Positions 44,558 to 54,530 are shown, counted from the first letter of the stretch. The stretch is DNA of 64,000 nt from Chitinivorax tropicus (GCF_014202905.1 NZ_JACHHY010000017.1:1-64000), one strand, 5' to 3'. Numbers and translations: made by a program. The notes: generated from the letters alone by a model not told the origin.

Positions 44558-45508
44558 TCAATTCATGCCTTCGCCCGATTCCATATAGCGCTGCTGGCGT
44601 TCGATGAATTCCTTGGTACTATCCAGGCCACGCAACTGCAGAATGTAATTGCGCACCGCAGCCTCGACCAGAACCGCCAGATTTCGCCCTGCGGCCACTG
44701 GCAGGACGACCCGCCTGACCGGCACACCCAGCACGTCCTGTGTTGCCTCATGCGAAGCCAGGCGATCCAGCATCGCCATGTTTTCCGGGTTGGCCTTCTG
44801 CAGATGGATCATCAGCTTCAAGGTCTTTTTCGGGCGTACCGCTGTCTCCCCGAAAATAGCTTTGATATTCAATATGCCCAGCCCCCTGACCTCCAGAAAA
44901 TCCCGCAACATGGCCGGGCAACGCCCTTCCAGTATTTCTGGCGCGACACGGAACACTTCAACAGCATCATCCGCCACCAGGCCGTGTCCACGCGAAATCA
45001 GCTCCAGCGCCAATTCAGACTTACCCATGGCTGAATCACCCGTGATCAGGACGCCCACCTCCAACACATCCAGAAACACCCCATGCAGCACGGTGGAGAC
45101 AGCCAGCGCCTTCGATAGATAGAAACGCAAAACATCCATCAGGTACGGGCTTTTCTCGGGCGAGCTGAACATCGGCACGGACGCGGCCTCACAGGCATCC
45201 ACCAGCACCTGTGGCACTTGCTCATCATTGGCAACGATCATGGCCGCCATCTGGTTGGAGAACAGATGCGTGATCGAAGTGCGTAACGTCTGGTCGTCAA
45301 GTGTCCGTAGATACTCCATCTCGGCCAAGCCCAAGACCTGCACCCGATTGGGATGAACGAAATTCAAGTGCCCGACCAAGGCCAATGTCGGCTTCTGGAC
45401 AATATCGTTGGTCAGCAAGTTACCGGCCCCCGACTTGCCCGCCACCCAGGTCAGATGGAGCTTCTTGGCATTGTCGTCAAACAGCTGCTGGACACTAATT
45501 TGAGGCAT
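44558..45508 (-). CDS. hprK: HPr kinase/phosphorylase
   Basis: 316 residues. P-loop [31 protein letters not shown] and the HprK signature [23 protein letters not shown]. It phosphorylates and dephosphorylates HPr on serine; in Gram-negatives with an incomplete sugar PTS it acts in regulation. Overlaps ptsN by 14 bases. The 207 bases between its stop and rapZ show no clear element. Confidence 0.95.
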   Translation of the reverse strand: MPQISVQQLFDDNAKKLHLTWVAGKSGAGNLLTNDIVQKPTLALVGHLNFVHPNRVQVLGLAEMEYLRTLDDQTLRTSITHLFSNQMAAMIVANDEQVPQVLVDACEAASVPMFSSPEKSPYLMDVLRFYLSKALAVSTVLHGVFLDVLEVGVLITGDSAMGKSELALELISRGHGLVADDAVEVFRVAPEILEGRCPAMLRDFLEVRGLGILNIKAIFGETAVRPKKTLKLMIHLQKANPENMAMLDRLASHEATQDVLGVPVRRVVLPVAAGRNLAVLVEAAVRNYILQLRGLDSTKEFIERQQRYMESGEGMN

Positions 45509-45965
45509 AGGGTTGCCATTCCATGATCAATCGGTACGCCTCCTGGGCGTCAGGCGCCTGCTCAAGCGTCTCCCGGAACTGCTTATGGCTGAACATATCT
45601 GCCAGCTCGGACAGCAGTTGCAAGTGCAGGTCAGTCGCGGATTCCGGTACCAGCCAGACGAACAGCAGCCCGACCGGCTTACCATCCGGGGCATCAAACG
45701 GAATCGGCTGCTTGAGTTTGACAAACGCCCCGACTGCATCACGCAAGCCCTTGATGCGCCCATGTGGCACGGCGACACCATGACCAAGCCCGGTGGAGCC
45801 AAGCTTCTCACGCGCAAACAACGCATCAAAGACGGTGCTCCGGCCAATATTGTTGTTGTTCTCGAACAACAACCCGACTTGTTCGAAGACCCGTTTTTTG
45901 CTACCCACGTCCAGATCGAAAAACACGTTTTCGGCTGGCAGAATTTTTTTGATCAGTTGTGTCAT
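45495..45965 (-). CDS. ptsN: PTS IIA-like nitrogen regulatory protein
   Basis: 156 residues. The phospho-acceptor histidine is in [16 protein letters not shown], and the remaining mannitol-type EIIA pattern ([21 protein letters not shown]) is clear. EIIA-Ntr regulates potassium uptake and other functions according to its phosphorylation. A TACAAT at 46008-46003 could be the -10 of its promoter. Followed by hprK in overlap. Confidence 0.95.
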   Translation of the reverse strand: MTQLIKKILPAENVFFDLDVGSKKRVFEQVGLLFENNNNIGRSTVFDALFAREKLGSTGLGHGVAVPHGRIKGLRDAVGAFVKLKQPIPFDAPDGKPVGLLFVWLVPESATDLHLQLLSELADMFSHKQFRETLEQAPDAQEAYRLIMEWQPYASN

Positions 45966-46002
45966 AGATGCCGCCAGGATACGGCCTTATTCAAACGCGG
46001 CT

Positions 46003-46043
46003 ATTGTAGTCCCGTCTGGCCGCAGTTGCCATTGTTGAACAAT
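46003..46043 (-). promoter_or_regulatory. Possible ptsN promoter region
   Basis: Minus-strand TACAAT (46008-46003) and, upstream, the palindrome ATTGTT-G-AACAAT (46031-46043). The -35 is weak, so this is tentative. Confidence 0.3.
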
Positions 46044-46120
46044 ATGTGGAATATGCCTTGCTGCCAAATCGTTTTTTCAACGGCATGGCCAAGTACGATA
46101 TCCATCTGAAAAGCATGAAG

Positions 46121-46144
46121 AAAAAGGGCGCCATGCGCCCTTTT
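46121..46144 (-). terminator. Intrinsic terminator after hpf
   Basis: AAAAGGGCGC / GCGCCCTTTT, perfect 10-base arms with a 3-base loop; five Ts follow on the minus strand. 71 bases after the hpf stop; separates the rpoN-hpf transcript from ptsN-hprK. Confidence 0.8.
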
Positions 46145-46214
46145 AACCAGCTGCAGTCCCATTGGGGAAAAAACAGATACTGCAAGTGCGGCCATCAGGC
46201 CGCTTCCAAGACCG

Positions 46215-46553
46215 TCAAGTCGTGGCTTCCCCCGGTACAGCTTGATACTTCAATGCGCCGTCATAGCGCCGTTCCTGATACTTTTCCTTATGCTTGAGAA
46301 CCTGGCGATCCAGTTTATCGATCAGTGCGTCAATAGCGGCATACATGTCTTCGTCAATGGCTTCGACATGGATGTCTTTTCCTCGTAGATGGACGTTCGC
46401 CTCAATCTTCTGTTGCAGCTTGTCGACAGACAGGATCACATTGACATCGATCACGTGATCGAAATGCCGCGTCACTCGATCCAGCTTGGAAATCACGTAT
46501 TCCCGGATCGCTGGCGTAATTTCAAGGTGATGCCCACTGAGGTTGAGATTCAT
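46215..46553 (-). CDS. hpf: Ribosome hibernation promoting factor
   Basis: 112 residues, the short/intermediate HPF form. It opens [43 protein letters not shown]-like sequence typical of HPF/YfiA and ends at about residue 112 without the long-HPF dimerisation domain. It dimerises or silences 70S ribosomes in stationary phase. Start 46553 has AAGGAG upstream. Sits directly downstream of rpoN, the usual place. Confidence 0.94.
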   Translation of the reverse strand: MNLNLSGHHLEITPAIREYVISKLDRVTRHFDHVIDVNVILSVDKLQQKIEANVHLRGKDIHVEAIDEDMYAAIDALIDKLDRQVLKHKEKYQERRYDGALKYQAVPGEATT

Positions 46554-46572
46554 ATGGTTCTCCTTACATCGT

Positions 46573-48009
46573 TTAGAGGGACTTGCGCTGGTTAACCGGT
46601 GGAATCTGCATTGCTTCACGATATTTGGCGACGGTACGGCGGGCCACATTGATCCCCTGTTTCGCCAGCATCTCTGAGAGTGTGCTGTCGGATAGGGGCT
46701 TTTTCGCATCTTCACTGCCGATCAACTGCTTGATCAGCGCTTTGATGGCGATGGCCGAGCATTCACCGCCTGCTTCTGTCTCTACATGACTACCAAAGAA
46801 GTACTTTAGTTCAAAAATTCCGCGAGGCGTCAGCATGAATTTTTGAGTAGTCACCCGGGAAATGGTCGATTCGTGCAGATCGAGCACCTCCGCGATATCT
46901 CTCAACACCAAGGGCCGCATGGCCACTTCGCCATGTTCAAAAAAACGGTACTGCCGGTCAATAATTGCCTGCGATACCCGCAGTATGGTATCGAATCGCT
47001 GTTCGACGTTCTTGATCAGCCATTTGGCTTCCTGCAGCTGCATGGCCAGCTGGGAGCCCCCGTTCTCACGATGTTGCTGCAAAATATTGGCGTACATGCG
47101 GTTCACACGCAGACGGGGCATTGCAGCAGAATTCAGGCTGGCCACCCAGGTGCCTTTCACCTGTTTGACGACTACATCCGGCACGATATAACGATTATCA
47201 CTCTGCGCGAATTCCGCCGCTGGACGCGGGTTCAGGCTACGGATCAGCTGTTGCGCGCCACGCAGGGTCTCCTCGTCGCAGCCCAGCAGTTTTTTCAACC
47301 GGACATAATCCTTGCCAGCCAACAAATCCAGATGACGCTCACAAATCTGCCGCGCAAGTTTGACAGTTGGCGTGGTAGGTAGCGGTGCCATCTGCAGCAA
47401 CAGGCACTCGCTGATCGTCCGTGCGCCCACCCCGATCGGCTCAAGATTCTGAAGATGACGCAACGCGATGCGCAGCTCTTCCTCTTCGACCTCCAGCTCT
47501 TGCGGCAATGTCTCCAGCACCTCTTCCAGCGAAACGGTCAGCAGCCCATCGTCATCCAGATTATCGATCAGGATGGACACCAAGGCCCGATCACGCATTT
47601 CCAGAGCAAGCAGGCGTAGTTGGTCTTCCAGATGATCCCGCAGGGTGGGGATCTCCGCAGTCTGCTGGGAATAATCTCCGTCCTCGTCATCATCTCTGGG
47701 GGTATTGCTGTAGTTGATGTCGCCCCAGTCATCGGATGAAAACTCCTCAGCGGTGTTGCTCCGCTCTTCAGTGGACGGGGTTTCAGCGGCATGCTCGGCG
47801 TTGGACTCACCCGCCGCGTACTCAGGTGTATCGCCCGGCAGATGCATCTCGGGCTCGTCCGCCCGCTCAAGCATGGGGTTGTCTTGCAGGAACCGTTCAA
47901 TTTCCTGGTTGAGGTCCAACGTGGAGAGCTGCAGCAATTTGATGGATTGTTGCAACTGTGGCGTGAGCGCCAAGTGTTGGGTGAGCTTGAGCTGGAGTGA
48001 TTGCTTCAT
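46573..48009 (-). CDS. rpoN: RNA polymerase sigma-54 factor
   Basis: 478 residues (E. coli 477). Gln/Leu-rich region I ([38 protein letters not shown]), acidic region II, core-binding and HTH domains, and the C-terminal RpoN box [15 protein letters not shown], which reads the -24 element. It needs bacterial enhancer-binding proteins. Follows lptB after a 59-base gap. At least one target may lie in this window: the pilin promoter at 54324-54339. Confidence 0.97.
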   Translation of the reverse strand: MKQSLQLKLTQHLALTPQLQQSIKLLQLSTLDLNQEIERFLQDNPMLERADEPEMHLPGDTPEYAAGESNAEHAAETPSTEERSNTAEEFSSDDWGDINYSNTPRDDDEDGDYSQQTAEIPTLRDHLEDQLRLLALEMRDRALVSILIDNLDDDGLLTVSLEEVLETLPQELEVEEEELRIALRHLQNLEPIGVGARTISECLLLQMAPLPTTPTVKLARQICERHLDLLAGKDYVRLKKLLGCDEETLRGAQQLIRSLNPRPAAEFAQSDNRYIVPDVVVKQVKGTWVASLNSAAMPRLRVNRMYANILQQHRENGGSQLAMQLQEAKWLIKNVEQRFDTILRVSQAIIDRQYRFFEHGEVAMRPLVLRDIAEVLDLHESTISRVTTQKFMLTPRGIFELKYFFGSHVETEAGGECSAIAIKALIKQLIGSEDAKKPLSDSTLSEMLAKQGINVARRTVAKYREAMQIPPVNQRKSL

Positions 48010-48068
48010 AGATGTATTCGACGCGCTCCATACTGGCCGCGCTGACGTCCGCTCAAGCCTGACTGCGG

Positions 48069-48791
48069 CTAGAGCCGGAAGTGTTCTCCCAAGTAGACCT
48101 TCCTCACACTTTCATTATAAACAATTTCATCCGGATGACCCGCTGCGAGTACCGAACCTTCGTTAATAATGTAAGCGCGATCACAAATTCCCAATGTTTC
48201 CCGAACGTTATGATCGGTGATCAGTACACCGATCCCACGTGTCTTCAGGAAACGGATGATTTTCTGGATGTCGAGCACCGCGATGGGATCAACCCCCGCA
48301 AAGGGCTCGTCCAGCAGGATGAACCGGGGGTTGTTGGCCAGAGCGCGGGCAATCTCGACACGCCGACGTTCACCACCAGACAAGCTGATGGCCGCAGAGT
48401 CCCGCAAATGGGCGATGTGCAGATCATGCATCAAATCATCAAGTCTCGCAGCGATTTCCGACTTGCTGCCCCCGTGTAATTCCAGAATGGCTTGAATGTT
48501 CTGTGCCACTGTCATCTTACGGAATATCGAGGCTTCCTGTGGCAGATAGGACAAACCCATCCTCGCCCGGCGGTGAATCGGCAAGTGGGTGATGTCCTTG
48601 CCATCCAGCTCGATCTTACCGCCATCTGCGGGAACCAGCCCCACTATCATATAGAAACTGGTGGTTTTGCCGGCGCCGTTCGGCCCTAATAAACCGACCA
48701 CTTCGCCGCTATCGATGGCCAATGACACATCTCTGACAACCGTTCGTGACTTGTATACCTTTTTCAGGCTGTTGACGACCAGATGACTCAA
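48069..48791 (-). CDS. lptB: LPS export ABC transporter ATP-binding protein LptB
   Basis: 240 residues. Walker [19 protein letters not shown], signature [18 protein letters not shown], Walker [17 protein letters not shown]. It powers LPS extraction by LptFG. TTG start directly abuts the lptA stop codon, so translation is coupled. Part of kdsD-kdsC-lptC-lptA-lptB-rpoN. Confidence 0.97.
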   Translation of the reverse strand: MSHLVVNSLKKVYKSRTVVRDVSLAIDSGEVVGLLGPNGAGKTTSFYMIVGLVPADGGKIELDGKDITHLPIHRRARMGLSYLPQEASIFRKMTVAQNIQAILELHGGSKSEIAARLDDLMHDLHIAHLRDSAAISLSGGERRRVEIARALANNPRFILLDEPFAGVDPIAVLDIQKIIRFLKTRGIGVLITDHNVRETLGICDRAYIINEGSVLAAGHPDEIVYNESVRKVYLGEHFRL

Positions 48792-49391
48792 TTATTCCTC
48801 ACGAGGTTTGCTGATGCTGGATGAGGGCTTGAGCGCAGTCGGAGGCGTCGAATCCGCTGGTTTGGGCGCCTCTTTGCTGTCTTTCTGGGCGGGCTGCAAC
48901 ACCATGCGCACGCGACCCGGTGTAGTCGTTTTGGCGCCGGCCTCAGGCCCGACCTTGAATGTCCCGACCAGCTGATCGTAGAAGATGTAGTCGCCACGGA
49001 CTTCATCATTCCCGCGCTTCAACTTGGCTTTACCGAACAGCTGCAGCTGCCCGAGCTTGCCGTTGTATTCCATGCGGTCGGCCTGGCCCTCGATGAAGTC
49101 ATCGGCCTCGTCGCGTTTCTCGCGGTAGGTCAGTGGGCGACCATTGGCGATCGCGTGGTAATTGCCTTCCGCATCCTGACGGATCACGGCCTTGTCAGCC
49201 CGCATCAGCAAGGTACCTTGGGTGATGACGACATTCCCTTCGTAGGTACTCACCTTGGTTTTCTCTTCACCAAACCAGGAATCGGCTTCGACATTGATCG
49301 GTTTGGATCGGTCTGCACGCTCGGCGTGCGCCATGCCGGCAAATGCCAACGCCAGACAGCAGGCGATGTAGTTAGGCAGGCGGTTTGACAT
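48792..49391 (-). CDS. lptA: Lipopolysaccharide transport periplasmic protein LptA
   Basis: 199 residues with signal peptide (MSNRLPNYIACCLALAFAGMAHA). The OstA-type beta-jellyroll follows: PINVEADSWFGEEKTKVSTYEGNVVITQGTLLMRADKAVI. It forms the periplasmic bridge for LPS. A disordered Pro/Lys/Ser tail of ~40 residues ends the protein. The start lies inside the lptC end (20-base overlap). Confidence 0.93.
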   Translation of the reverse strand: MSNRLPNYIACCLALAFAGMAHAERADRSKPINVEADSWFGEEKTKVSTYEGNVVITQGTLLMRADKAVIRQDAEGNYHAIANGRPLTYREKRDEADDFIEGQADRMEYNGKLGQLQLFGKAKLKRGNDEVRGDYIFYDQLVGTFKVGPEAGAKTTTPGRVRMVLQPAQKDSKEAPKPADSTPPTALKPSSSISKPREE

Positions 49392-49950
49392 AGGTTGCTC
49401 TCACTCTGGATTTCAATTTGATGGTGCCGAGGTTACGGTCGAGATCCATGCCCACTGCTGTGATATGCATATAGTCATCACGGATATCAACCGCTTGATC
49501 GGTTGTCGATACCCCCCGCTCAGGCCAGACCCATAACTTGCTGGTGGTCAGCTTCATGGCAGAGCGTTGCGCATCGGCCTCTCGTGTAATGTGGGTAATG
49601 CCGTTGAAATAATAGTTCTCATCATTGTGACTGAGACGGACTGACTCTGCCACGATCCGCATCGGCGGGCGTCTTGGTGTCATATCCACCATTTCGACAG
49701 TGAACAGGTCGGTATAGTTGCCTTGCTGATAGTGCTGCATCTTGGCAGCGGTGACCTGATACTGCGCCGCGCCGTTCTCTCCGGTCTGCGTAGCCTTGAA
49801 ACGCTCCATTGTCACATCGGGCTTGCCGCCGGTACTGGCATCCCGCTGGGTGTCGGGCAGGCGGCTGACGCGATCCAGCCAGAAGGTGCCCGCAGCCAGC
49901 GCTGCAGTAATCAGCAAAGGCGCCCATAAGGCTGATCGATCCGCATTCAT
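49372..49950 (-). CDS. lptC: LPS export ABC transporter periplasmic protein LptC
   Basis: 192 residues. One N-terminal membrane anchor (LWAPLLITAALAAGTFWLDRV) and the LptC jellyroll (GAAQYQVTAAKMQHYQQGNYTDLFTVEMVDMTP). It hands LPS from LptBFG to LptA. Overlaps kdsC by four bases (ATGA) and lptA by 20. Confidence 0.93.
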   Translation of the reverse strand: MNADRSALWAPLLITAALAAGTFWLDRVSRLPDTQRDASTGGKPDVTMERFKATQTGENGAAQYQVTAAKMQHYQQGNYTDLFTVEMVDMTPRRPPMRIVAESVRLSHNDENYYFNGITHITREADAQRSAMKLTTSKLWVWPERGVSTTDQAVDIRDDYMHITAVGMDLDRNLGTIKLKSRVRATYVKPPA

Positions 49951-50471
49951 GCCAGATACGGCGCCAGTTGTGTGTCCAATGTGCCTTGCGCTTGCATCAG
50001 CAGCTCACACACCTCACGGACCGCGCCACTTCCCCCGGCCAGCTCACTGACATAGTGGGCGTGGCGCTTCACCACAGCGGGTGCGGCAGGCACGGTGAAG
50101 GCCAAGCCACAACGGCGCATGACCGGCAGGTCGATCACATCATCGCCCATATAGGCAGCCTGCTCGGCACGCAGATTCAACTGCGCAAGCAGGTCTTGAA
50201 ATGCATCCAGCTTGTTTTCAACACCTTGATACAGGTGGGTGATGCCCAGATTGCGCGCGCGCAGGGCCACCAGCTTGGAGGTGCGACCAGTGATGATGGC
50301 CAGCTCGACACCGCTTTGGCGCAACATTTTCATGCCATGGCCATCCAGCGTGTTGAATGCCTTGATCTCCTCGCCGGAGTCGGACAGATACAGTTTGCCG
50401 TCGGTGAGCACACCATCGACATCAAAAATCATCAAGCGGACAGCGCTTGCCCGGTCATAGACTGCTTGCAT
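49947..50471 (-). CDS. kdsC: 3-deoxy-D-manno-octulosonate 8-phosphate phosphatase
   Basis: 174 residues from ATG 50471, which has GAGGA upstream; a TTG at 50483 is less likely. HAD motif IFDVDGVLTDGKLYLSDSGEE with the nucleophile Asp, and YMGDDVIDLPVMRRCGL as motif IV. It removes phosphate from Kdo-8-P in LPS core synthesis. Starts 8 bases after kdsD ends. Confidence 0.95.
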   Translation of the reverse strand: MQAVYDRASAVRLMIFDVDGVLTDGKLYLSDSGEEIKAFNTLDGHGMKMLRQSGVELAIITGRTSKLVALRARNLGITHLYQGVENKLDAFQDLLAQLNLRAEQAAYMGDDVIDLPVMRRCGLAFTVPAAPAVVKRHAHYVSELAGGSGAVREVCELLMQAQGTLDTQLAPYLA

Positions 50472-50479
50472 GTTGTTCC

Positions 50480-51466
50480 TCAAACGACGCCGGCGCGCAG
50501 CAGATCCTGCATATTGAACGCGCCGACCAGATGATCGGATTCATTCACCACCAATAAGCCGGTGATTTTGTAAGTTTGCATCATTTGCACAGCCTCAGCG
50601 GCCAGCTTGTCTGCATGAATGCGTCTGGGATTGGCGGACATGACCTGGCTGACCGGCGTGGTTTTCAGATCCACATCACGATTCAATACCCGCCGCAGAT
50701 CACCATCCGTGAATACCCCCTTCACACGCTGCTGGTCATCGACCACCGCTGTCAGGCCCAGCCCTTTCTCAGACATGACCAGTAATGCGTCCCGCAGCAA
50801 CGTCGTTTCTTGTACCACCGGCAGTGCTTCACCAGCATGCATCACATCACGGACATGAACCAACAGGCGGCGGCCCAACGAGCCGCCCGGATGTGACAAG
50901 GCAAAGTCATCCGAGCCAAAACCCCGCAGATCCAACAACACCACCGCCAGCGCGTCACCCAGCGCCAACTGGGCCGAGGTGCTGGCTGTAGGAGCCAGAT
51001 TGAGGGTGCAGGCTTCCTTTTCAACCCCAGCATCGAGCACCACATCGGCTTGGCGTGCCAGGGTCGATTGCAGGTTGCCGGTGATGGCGATCAGTGGCAC
51101 GCCACGACGTTTGATCGGATTCAGCAAGGCAACCAGCTCTTCACTCTCGCCGGAATTGGACAAAGCCAAGACCACATCCTGCGCGGTGATCATGCCCAGG
51201 TCGCCATGGGCAGCTTCGCCTGGGTGCATGAAAAAGGCTGGGGTGCCGGTGCTGGCCAGGGTCGCCGCGATCTTGCGGCCAATATGCCCTGATTTGCCCA
51301 TACCGCTCACCACCACCCGCCCCTTGCACGCCAACATCAGATCGATGGCATGGGCAAACTGGCCGTTCAAGCGCCCGGACATGGCCCGAATCGCATCGGC
51401 TTCGATATCCAGCACATTTCTGGCGAGCGTCAAAACACTCGCAATTTGTGTATTCGTTGGTGTCAT
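50480..51466 (-). CDS. kdsD: D-arabinose 5-phosphate isomerase
   Basis: 328 residues. SIS domain (VVVSGMGKSGHIGRKIAATLASTGTPAFFMHPGEAAHGDLGM) and two C-terminal CBS repeats (VRDVMHAGEALPVV and VSQVMSANPRRIHADKLAAEAVQMM). It isomerises ribulose 5-phosphate to arabinose 5-phosphate for Kdo. ATG 51466 fits the family; there is no Shine-Dalgarno, and the predicted promoter places the start of transcription only a few bases upstream, so the mRNA may be leaderless. First gene of the lpt block. Confidence 0.95.
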   Translation of the reverse strand: MTPTNTQIASVLTLARNVLDIEADAIRAMSGRLNGQFAHAIDLMLACKGRVVVSGMGKSGHIGRKIAATLASTGTPAFFMHPGEAAHGDLGMITAQDVVLALSNSGESEELVALLNPIKRRGVPLIAITGNLQSTLARQADVVLDAGVEKEACTLNLAPTASTSAQLALGDALAVVLLDLRGFGSDDFALSHPGGSLGRRLLVHVRDVMHAGEALPVVQETTLLRDALLVMSEKGLGLTAVVDDQQRVKGVFTDGDLRRVLNRDVDLKTTPVSQVMSANPRRIHADKLAAEAVQMMQTYKITGLLVVNESDHLVGAFNMQDLLRAGVV

Positions 51467-51474
51467 GGGGCGGA

Positions 51475-51503
51475 AGTATAAAAGGTTATAATCAATCGGA
51501 CAA
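51475..51503 (-). promoter_or_regulatory. Predicted sigma-70 promoter of kdsD-lpt operon
   Basis: Minus strand TTGTCC (51503-51498), 17-base spacer, TATACT (51480-51475). The TSS would fall ~0-3 bases before the ATG at 51466. Confidence 0.6.
51487..51492 (+). promoter_or_regulatory. Consensus -10 for the antiporter gene
   Basis: TATAAT on the plus strand, ~55 bases before ATG 51547 and within the spacer of the divergent kdsD promoter. No clear -35, so the two promoters overlap and may compete. Confidence 0.4.
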
Positions 51504-51546
51504 AGAACCATGGCGATTACGGCCCCTAAATACAAAGAGTCCATCC

Positions 51547-53514
51547 ATGCACGGCGCCCTACCCGCTACCCTGATTCTGCTTGCTGCATCTGTTCTGGCC
51601 GTTGTTGCCTGCAGACAATTGAAACTACCCGCCCTGTTGGGCTATCTGCTGGTCGGTATCATCATCGGCCCCAATGCGCTCGCCCTGTTGGAAGACAGTG
51701 CGGACACCGCCTATCTTGCAGAATTCGGTATTGTCTTTCTGATGTTCAGTATCGGCCTCGAATTCAGCTTACCCAAGCTCAAGGCGCTACGTCGTGCCGT
51801 ATTCGGACTCGGGCTTGGGCAGGTGGTGCTCACCATCTTGCTGACCTTGCCGCTGGCCCTGCTCGGCAAGCTGTCGCTGCCTGCCACCGTGGCGCTGGGC
51901 GGCATTCTGGCCATGAGCTCAACCGCCATCGTCAGCACCATTCTGAACGAAAGGCTGGAGCTGACGACACCTCATGGCCAACAGGTGATCGGTGTACTGC
52001 TGTTCCAAGACATCGCCGTAGTCCCGCTGCTGATCTTGATCCCCGCGCTGGCCAACCCTGCCGGTGGAGTCTGGCAGGCCATGGGGCTGGCGGCGGTGAA
52101 AGCGGCGGTGGTGCTGACCATCCTGCTCTATTTTGGCCCACGCATCCTGCGCCCCTGGTTTCACGTCGTTGCCAAACAGCACTCAAAGGAGCTGTTCATC
52201 GTCAACCTGCTGTTGTTTTCGCTGGGCACTGCCTATCTGACCTCATTGGCTGGGCTGTCGCTCGCCTTGGGAGCATTCCTGGCGGGCATGCTGATCGCGG
52301 AGACCGAGTACCGCTATCAGGTTGAGGAAGATATCCAACCCTTCCGGGACGTGTTATTGGGGCTGTTCTTTGTTACAGTCGGGATGCGCCTCGACATCAG
52401 TGCCCTCGGTGACAATGTCCCCTTGTTGCTGACCTTCCTGTTGATTCTGCTGCCGCTGAAGGCCCTGCTGATCTTCGGCATCAGCCGGGCGATGGGCACG
52501 ACACCCGCCACCGCCTGGCGCACCGGTCTGCTGCTGGCGCAGGCGGGTGAATTCGGCTTTGTGCTGATCGCACTGGCCCATGAGCACTTCCTGCTACCAC
52601 CGACCATCGAGCAGCCTCTGCTGGCTGCGGTGTTGCTGTCCATGCTGGCTGCGCCCTTCCTGATTCAGAAACGGGACTGGTTGGTACGCCGTTTTGTCAG
52701 CTCCGAATGGCTCAATGAATCGGTCGCGCTGACGCAGATTGCCGTACAGGCCATGATGACCCGCAATCATGTGGTGATTTGTGGCTATGGGCGGAGCGGG
52801 CAAAACCTGGCGCGGCTGCTGGAGCAGGAAAACATCGACTTCTATGCACTGGATCTCGACCCGGAACGGGTGCAAGAGGCCTCGGCTGCCGGTCACAACA
52901 TCTCCTTTGGCGACGCCAGCAAGCGCGAGGTGCTGATGGCAGCCGGCTTGTCCCGTGCCCGCGCCGTTGTCGTCACGTTTGCCGACACCCACATGGCCAT
53001 GCGGATTCTCAGCCATGTCCAAAGCCTGCGGCCTGGCATCCCGATCATCGTCCGCACGCTGGATGAAACGGATGTGGACAAGTTGCGGGAGGCGGGCGCG
53101 GTCGAGGTCGTTTCCGAAGTCATGGAGGGCAGCCTGATGCTGGCCTCACACACCCTGATGATGCTTGGCACCCCCCTCAACCGGGTGTTGGCGCGGATTC
53201 GCCAGGTGCGGGAAGAGCGCTATGAGCTGTTCCGGGGCTTTTTCCATGGCGCAACCGACAACCCAGGCGACCCGAATGAGCAAGCCCAGCCCCGATTGCA
53301 CAGTGTATTGATCACCGACACGGCCAGCGCCATCGGCAGAAAGCTGGATGAGCTGCAACTGGACAACCTGGTGGAGGTCAAGGCCATCCGGCGCCGCCAT
53401 GTCAGGAATCTGCAACTGAGCCCGGAGTTGGAAATCCTGTCTGGCGATGTGCTGGTGTTACTCGGGACGCCGGAGGAGCTGGCCAAGGCGGAGTACCGGT
53501 TGTTGACAGGTTAG
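51547..53514 (+). CDS. CPA2 family cation:proton antiporter with RCK domain (Kef/YbaL-like)
   Basis: 655 residues from ATG 51547. About twelve membrane segments (RQLKLPALLGYLLVGIIIGPNAL, IVFLMFSIGLEFSLPKLKALR are the CPA2 pattern) precede a cytoplasmic TrkA-N/RCK domain starting VVICGYGRSGQNLARLLEQ (NAD-binding) at ~residue 410 and a TrkA-C domain near the end (DELQLDNLVEVKAIRRRHVRN). It probably moves K+ or Na+ against protons, gated by nucleotide. Kef-type glutathione gating cannot be judged. Divergent from kdsD. Confidence 0.92.
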   Translation: MHGALPATLILLAASVLAVVACRQLKLPALLGYLLVGIIIGPNALALLEDSADTAYLAEFGIVFLMFSIGLEFSLPKLKALRRAVFGLGLGQVVLTILLTLPLALLGKLSLPATVALGGILAMSSTAIVSTILNERLELTTPHGQQVIGVLLFQDIAVVPLLILIPALANPAGGVWQAMGLAAVKAAVVLTILLYFGPRILRPWFHVVAKQHSKELFIVNLLLFSLGTAYLTSLAGLSLALGAFLAGMLIAETEYRYQVEEDIQPFRDVLLGLFFVTVGMRLDISALGDNVPLLLTFLLILLPLKALLIFGISRAMGTTPATAWRTGLLLAQAGEFGFVLIALAHEHFLLPPTIEQPLLAAVLLSMLAAPFLIQKRDWLVRRFVSSEWLNESVALTQIAVQAMMTRNHVVICGYGRSGQNLARLLEQENIDFYALDLDPERVQEASAAGHNISFGDASKREVLMAAGLSRARAVVVTFADTHMAMRILSHVQSLRPGIPIIVRTLDETDVDKLREAGAVEVVSEVMEGSLMLASHTLMMLGTPLNRVLARIRQVREERYELFRGFFHGATDNPGDPNEQAQPRLHSVLITDTASAIGRKLDELQLDNLVEVKAIRRRHVRNLQLSPELEILSGDVLVLLGTPEELAKAEYRLLTG

Positions 53515-53606
53515 TATCGATTCACAGCCCCCATACATCACGAGGCATGTAAGCGACCGCCCCACTGCGCTCATGGTGGGAACAGCCCGACCCAACGACA
53601 CCGACA

Positions 53607-53624
53607 AGCCGGGCCAGCCCGGCT
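53607..53624. terminator. Hairpin between convergent genes
   Basis: AGCCGGG / CCCGGCT arms with a CCAG loop, between the antiporter and pilin stops. No T-run. Confidence 0.4.
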
Positions 53625-53649
53625 GGGTGTGGGGTGACGGGCTGGCGGA

Positions 53650-54288
53650 TCAGGGCAGCAATCGGACGGCAATCGATGCGGTTCCTGCCAGGCCGTAGCA
53701 GTCCAGATTCGGCTGAGGTGCCGCGAGGGTGCCATACGCATTGCTGCTGGAGCGGACAGTGCCACCATCCGCCTTGCCATCATCAATCGCCCGATCCAGC
53801 GCACAGATGTAGCGGACATCGACGTTGGCGGGTGCGCCGCCAGTGGTTGCGGAGGCCATCAGATAGGTGGTGTTGGCAACCCGGCGTTGAGCCGCATTCG
53901 CCCCTGTGACCAAAACCCAGTAGCCGCTCCAGATGGTTTTCAGGTCTGCCTCCGCCAATGCATTGGTGTTGGCCAGCAAGCGCAAAGCGGCATTCAGCTC
54001 ATTGGCGGTGGTCAGCTGCCCATCACGCACCCCGCCTGCTGCGCAGGTTGTTCCGGTGTAGGTGACGGCAGCTTCGGTACCGGTGCAGCCGTCGCCAGGC
54101 AATGCGCCGTATTTCTCCTGATAGCTGTTGATGGCGGCTTGGAATTTATTCACGGAGGCGGCTGCATTCTTGACGCGGGCGCCATCGATCAGATCCCGCC
54201 CTTTGAAGGCCAGGCCAAGAATCAAGCCAATGACAACCAGCACGATGGACAGCTCGACCAGTGTAAAACCATGTTGTTTGGTATGCAT
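53650..54288 (-). CDS. Type IV pilin-like protein (class with GFTLVELS)
   Basis: 212 residues. Short leader MHTKQHG, cleavage before FTLVELSIVLVVIGLILGLAFKG with Glu at mature position 5, the mark of prepilin processing by PilD and N-methylation. The C-terminal part is a Cys-containing globular domain rich in Ala/Thr/Gly. Located after the MSHA-type operon, with its own sigma-54 type promoter, so a candidate major pilin. Function as structural pilin is inferred. Confidence 0.85.
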   Translation of the reverse strand: MHTKQHGFTLVELSIVLVVIGLILGLAFKGRDLIDGARVKNAAASVNKFQAAINSYQEKYGALPGDGCTGTEAAVTYTGTTCAAGGVRDGQLTTANELNAALRLLANTNALAEADLKTIWSGYWVLVTGANAAQRRVANTTYLMASATTGGAPANVDVRYICALDRAIDDGKADGGTVRSSSNAYGTLAAPQPNLDCYGLAGTASIAVRLLP

Positions 54289-54323
54289 GAGGCACTCCTT
54301 GCCAGACAGTTTGCAGTCACCGC

Positions 54324-54339
54324 TGCAATGCGCAGGCCA
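54324..54339 (-). promoter_or_regulatory. Predicted sigma-54 promoter of the pilin gene
   Basis: Minus strand TGGCCTGCGCATTGCA: GG and GC elements with exact 10-base separation (TGGCxxG-N4-TTGCA). The start site would be near 54313, ~25 bases before the pilin ATG. Matches the -24/-12 consensus except for two less conserved positions. Confidence 0.65.
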
Positions 54340-54484
54340 TGCCGATCGGTTGGATGGCCCTGGATTATCGAGCGATTGGAAAGATCACCCAATCTGTTGA
54401 TTTATAGTCAATCTGACGATCAATCTGTTCTGTTTACAACATTTTGCTGTTACAAACCTGACTGGTGGTGACAACCCAGGCACT

Positions 54485-54503
54485 CCTGTCAGCGCATGAC
54501 AGG
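54485..54503 (-). terminator. Hairpin 1 between pilin genes
   Basis: CCTGTCA / TGACAGG arms, 5-base loop; 28 bases beyond the second hairpin. May form a tandem terminator with it. Confidence 0.45.
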
Positions 54504-54530
54504 TTCCGCTGCCATGGCTTCGTGAACGGC

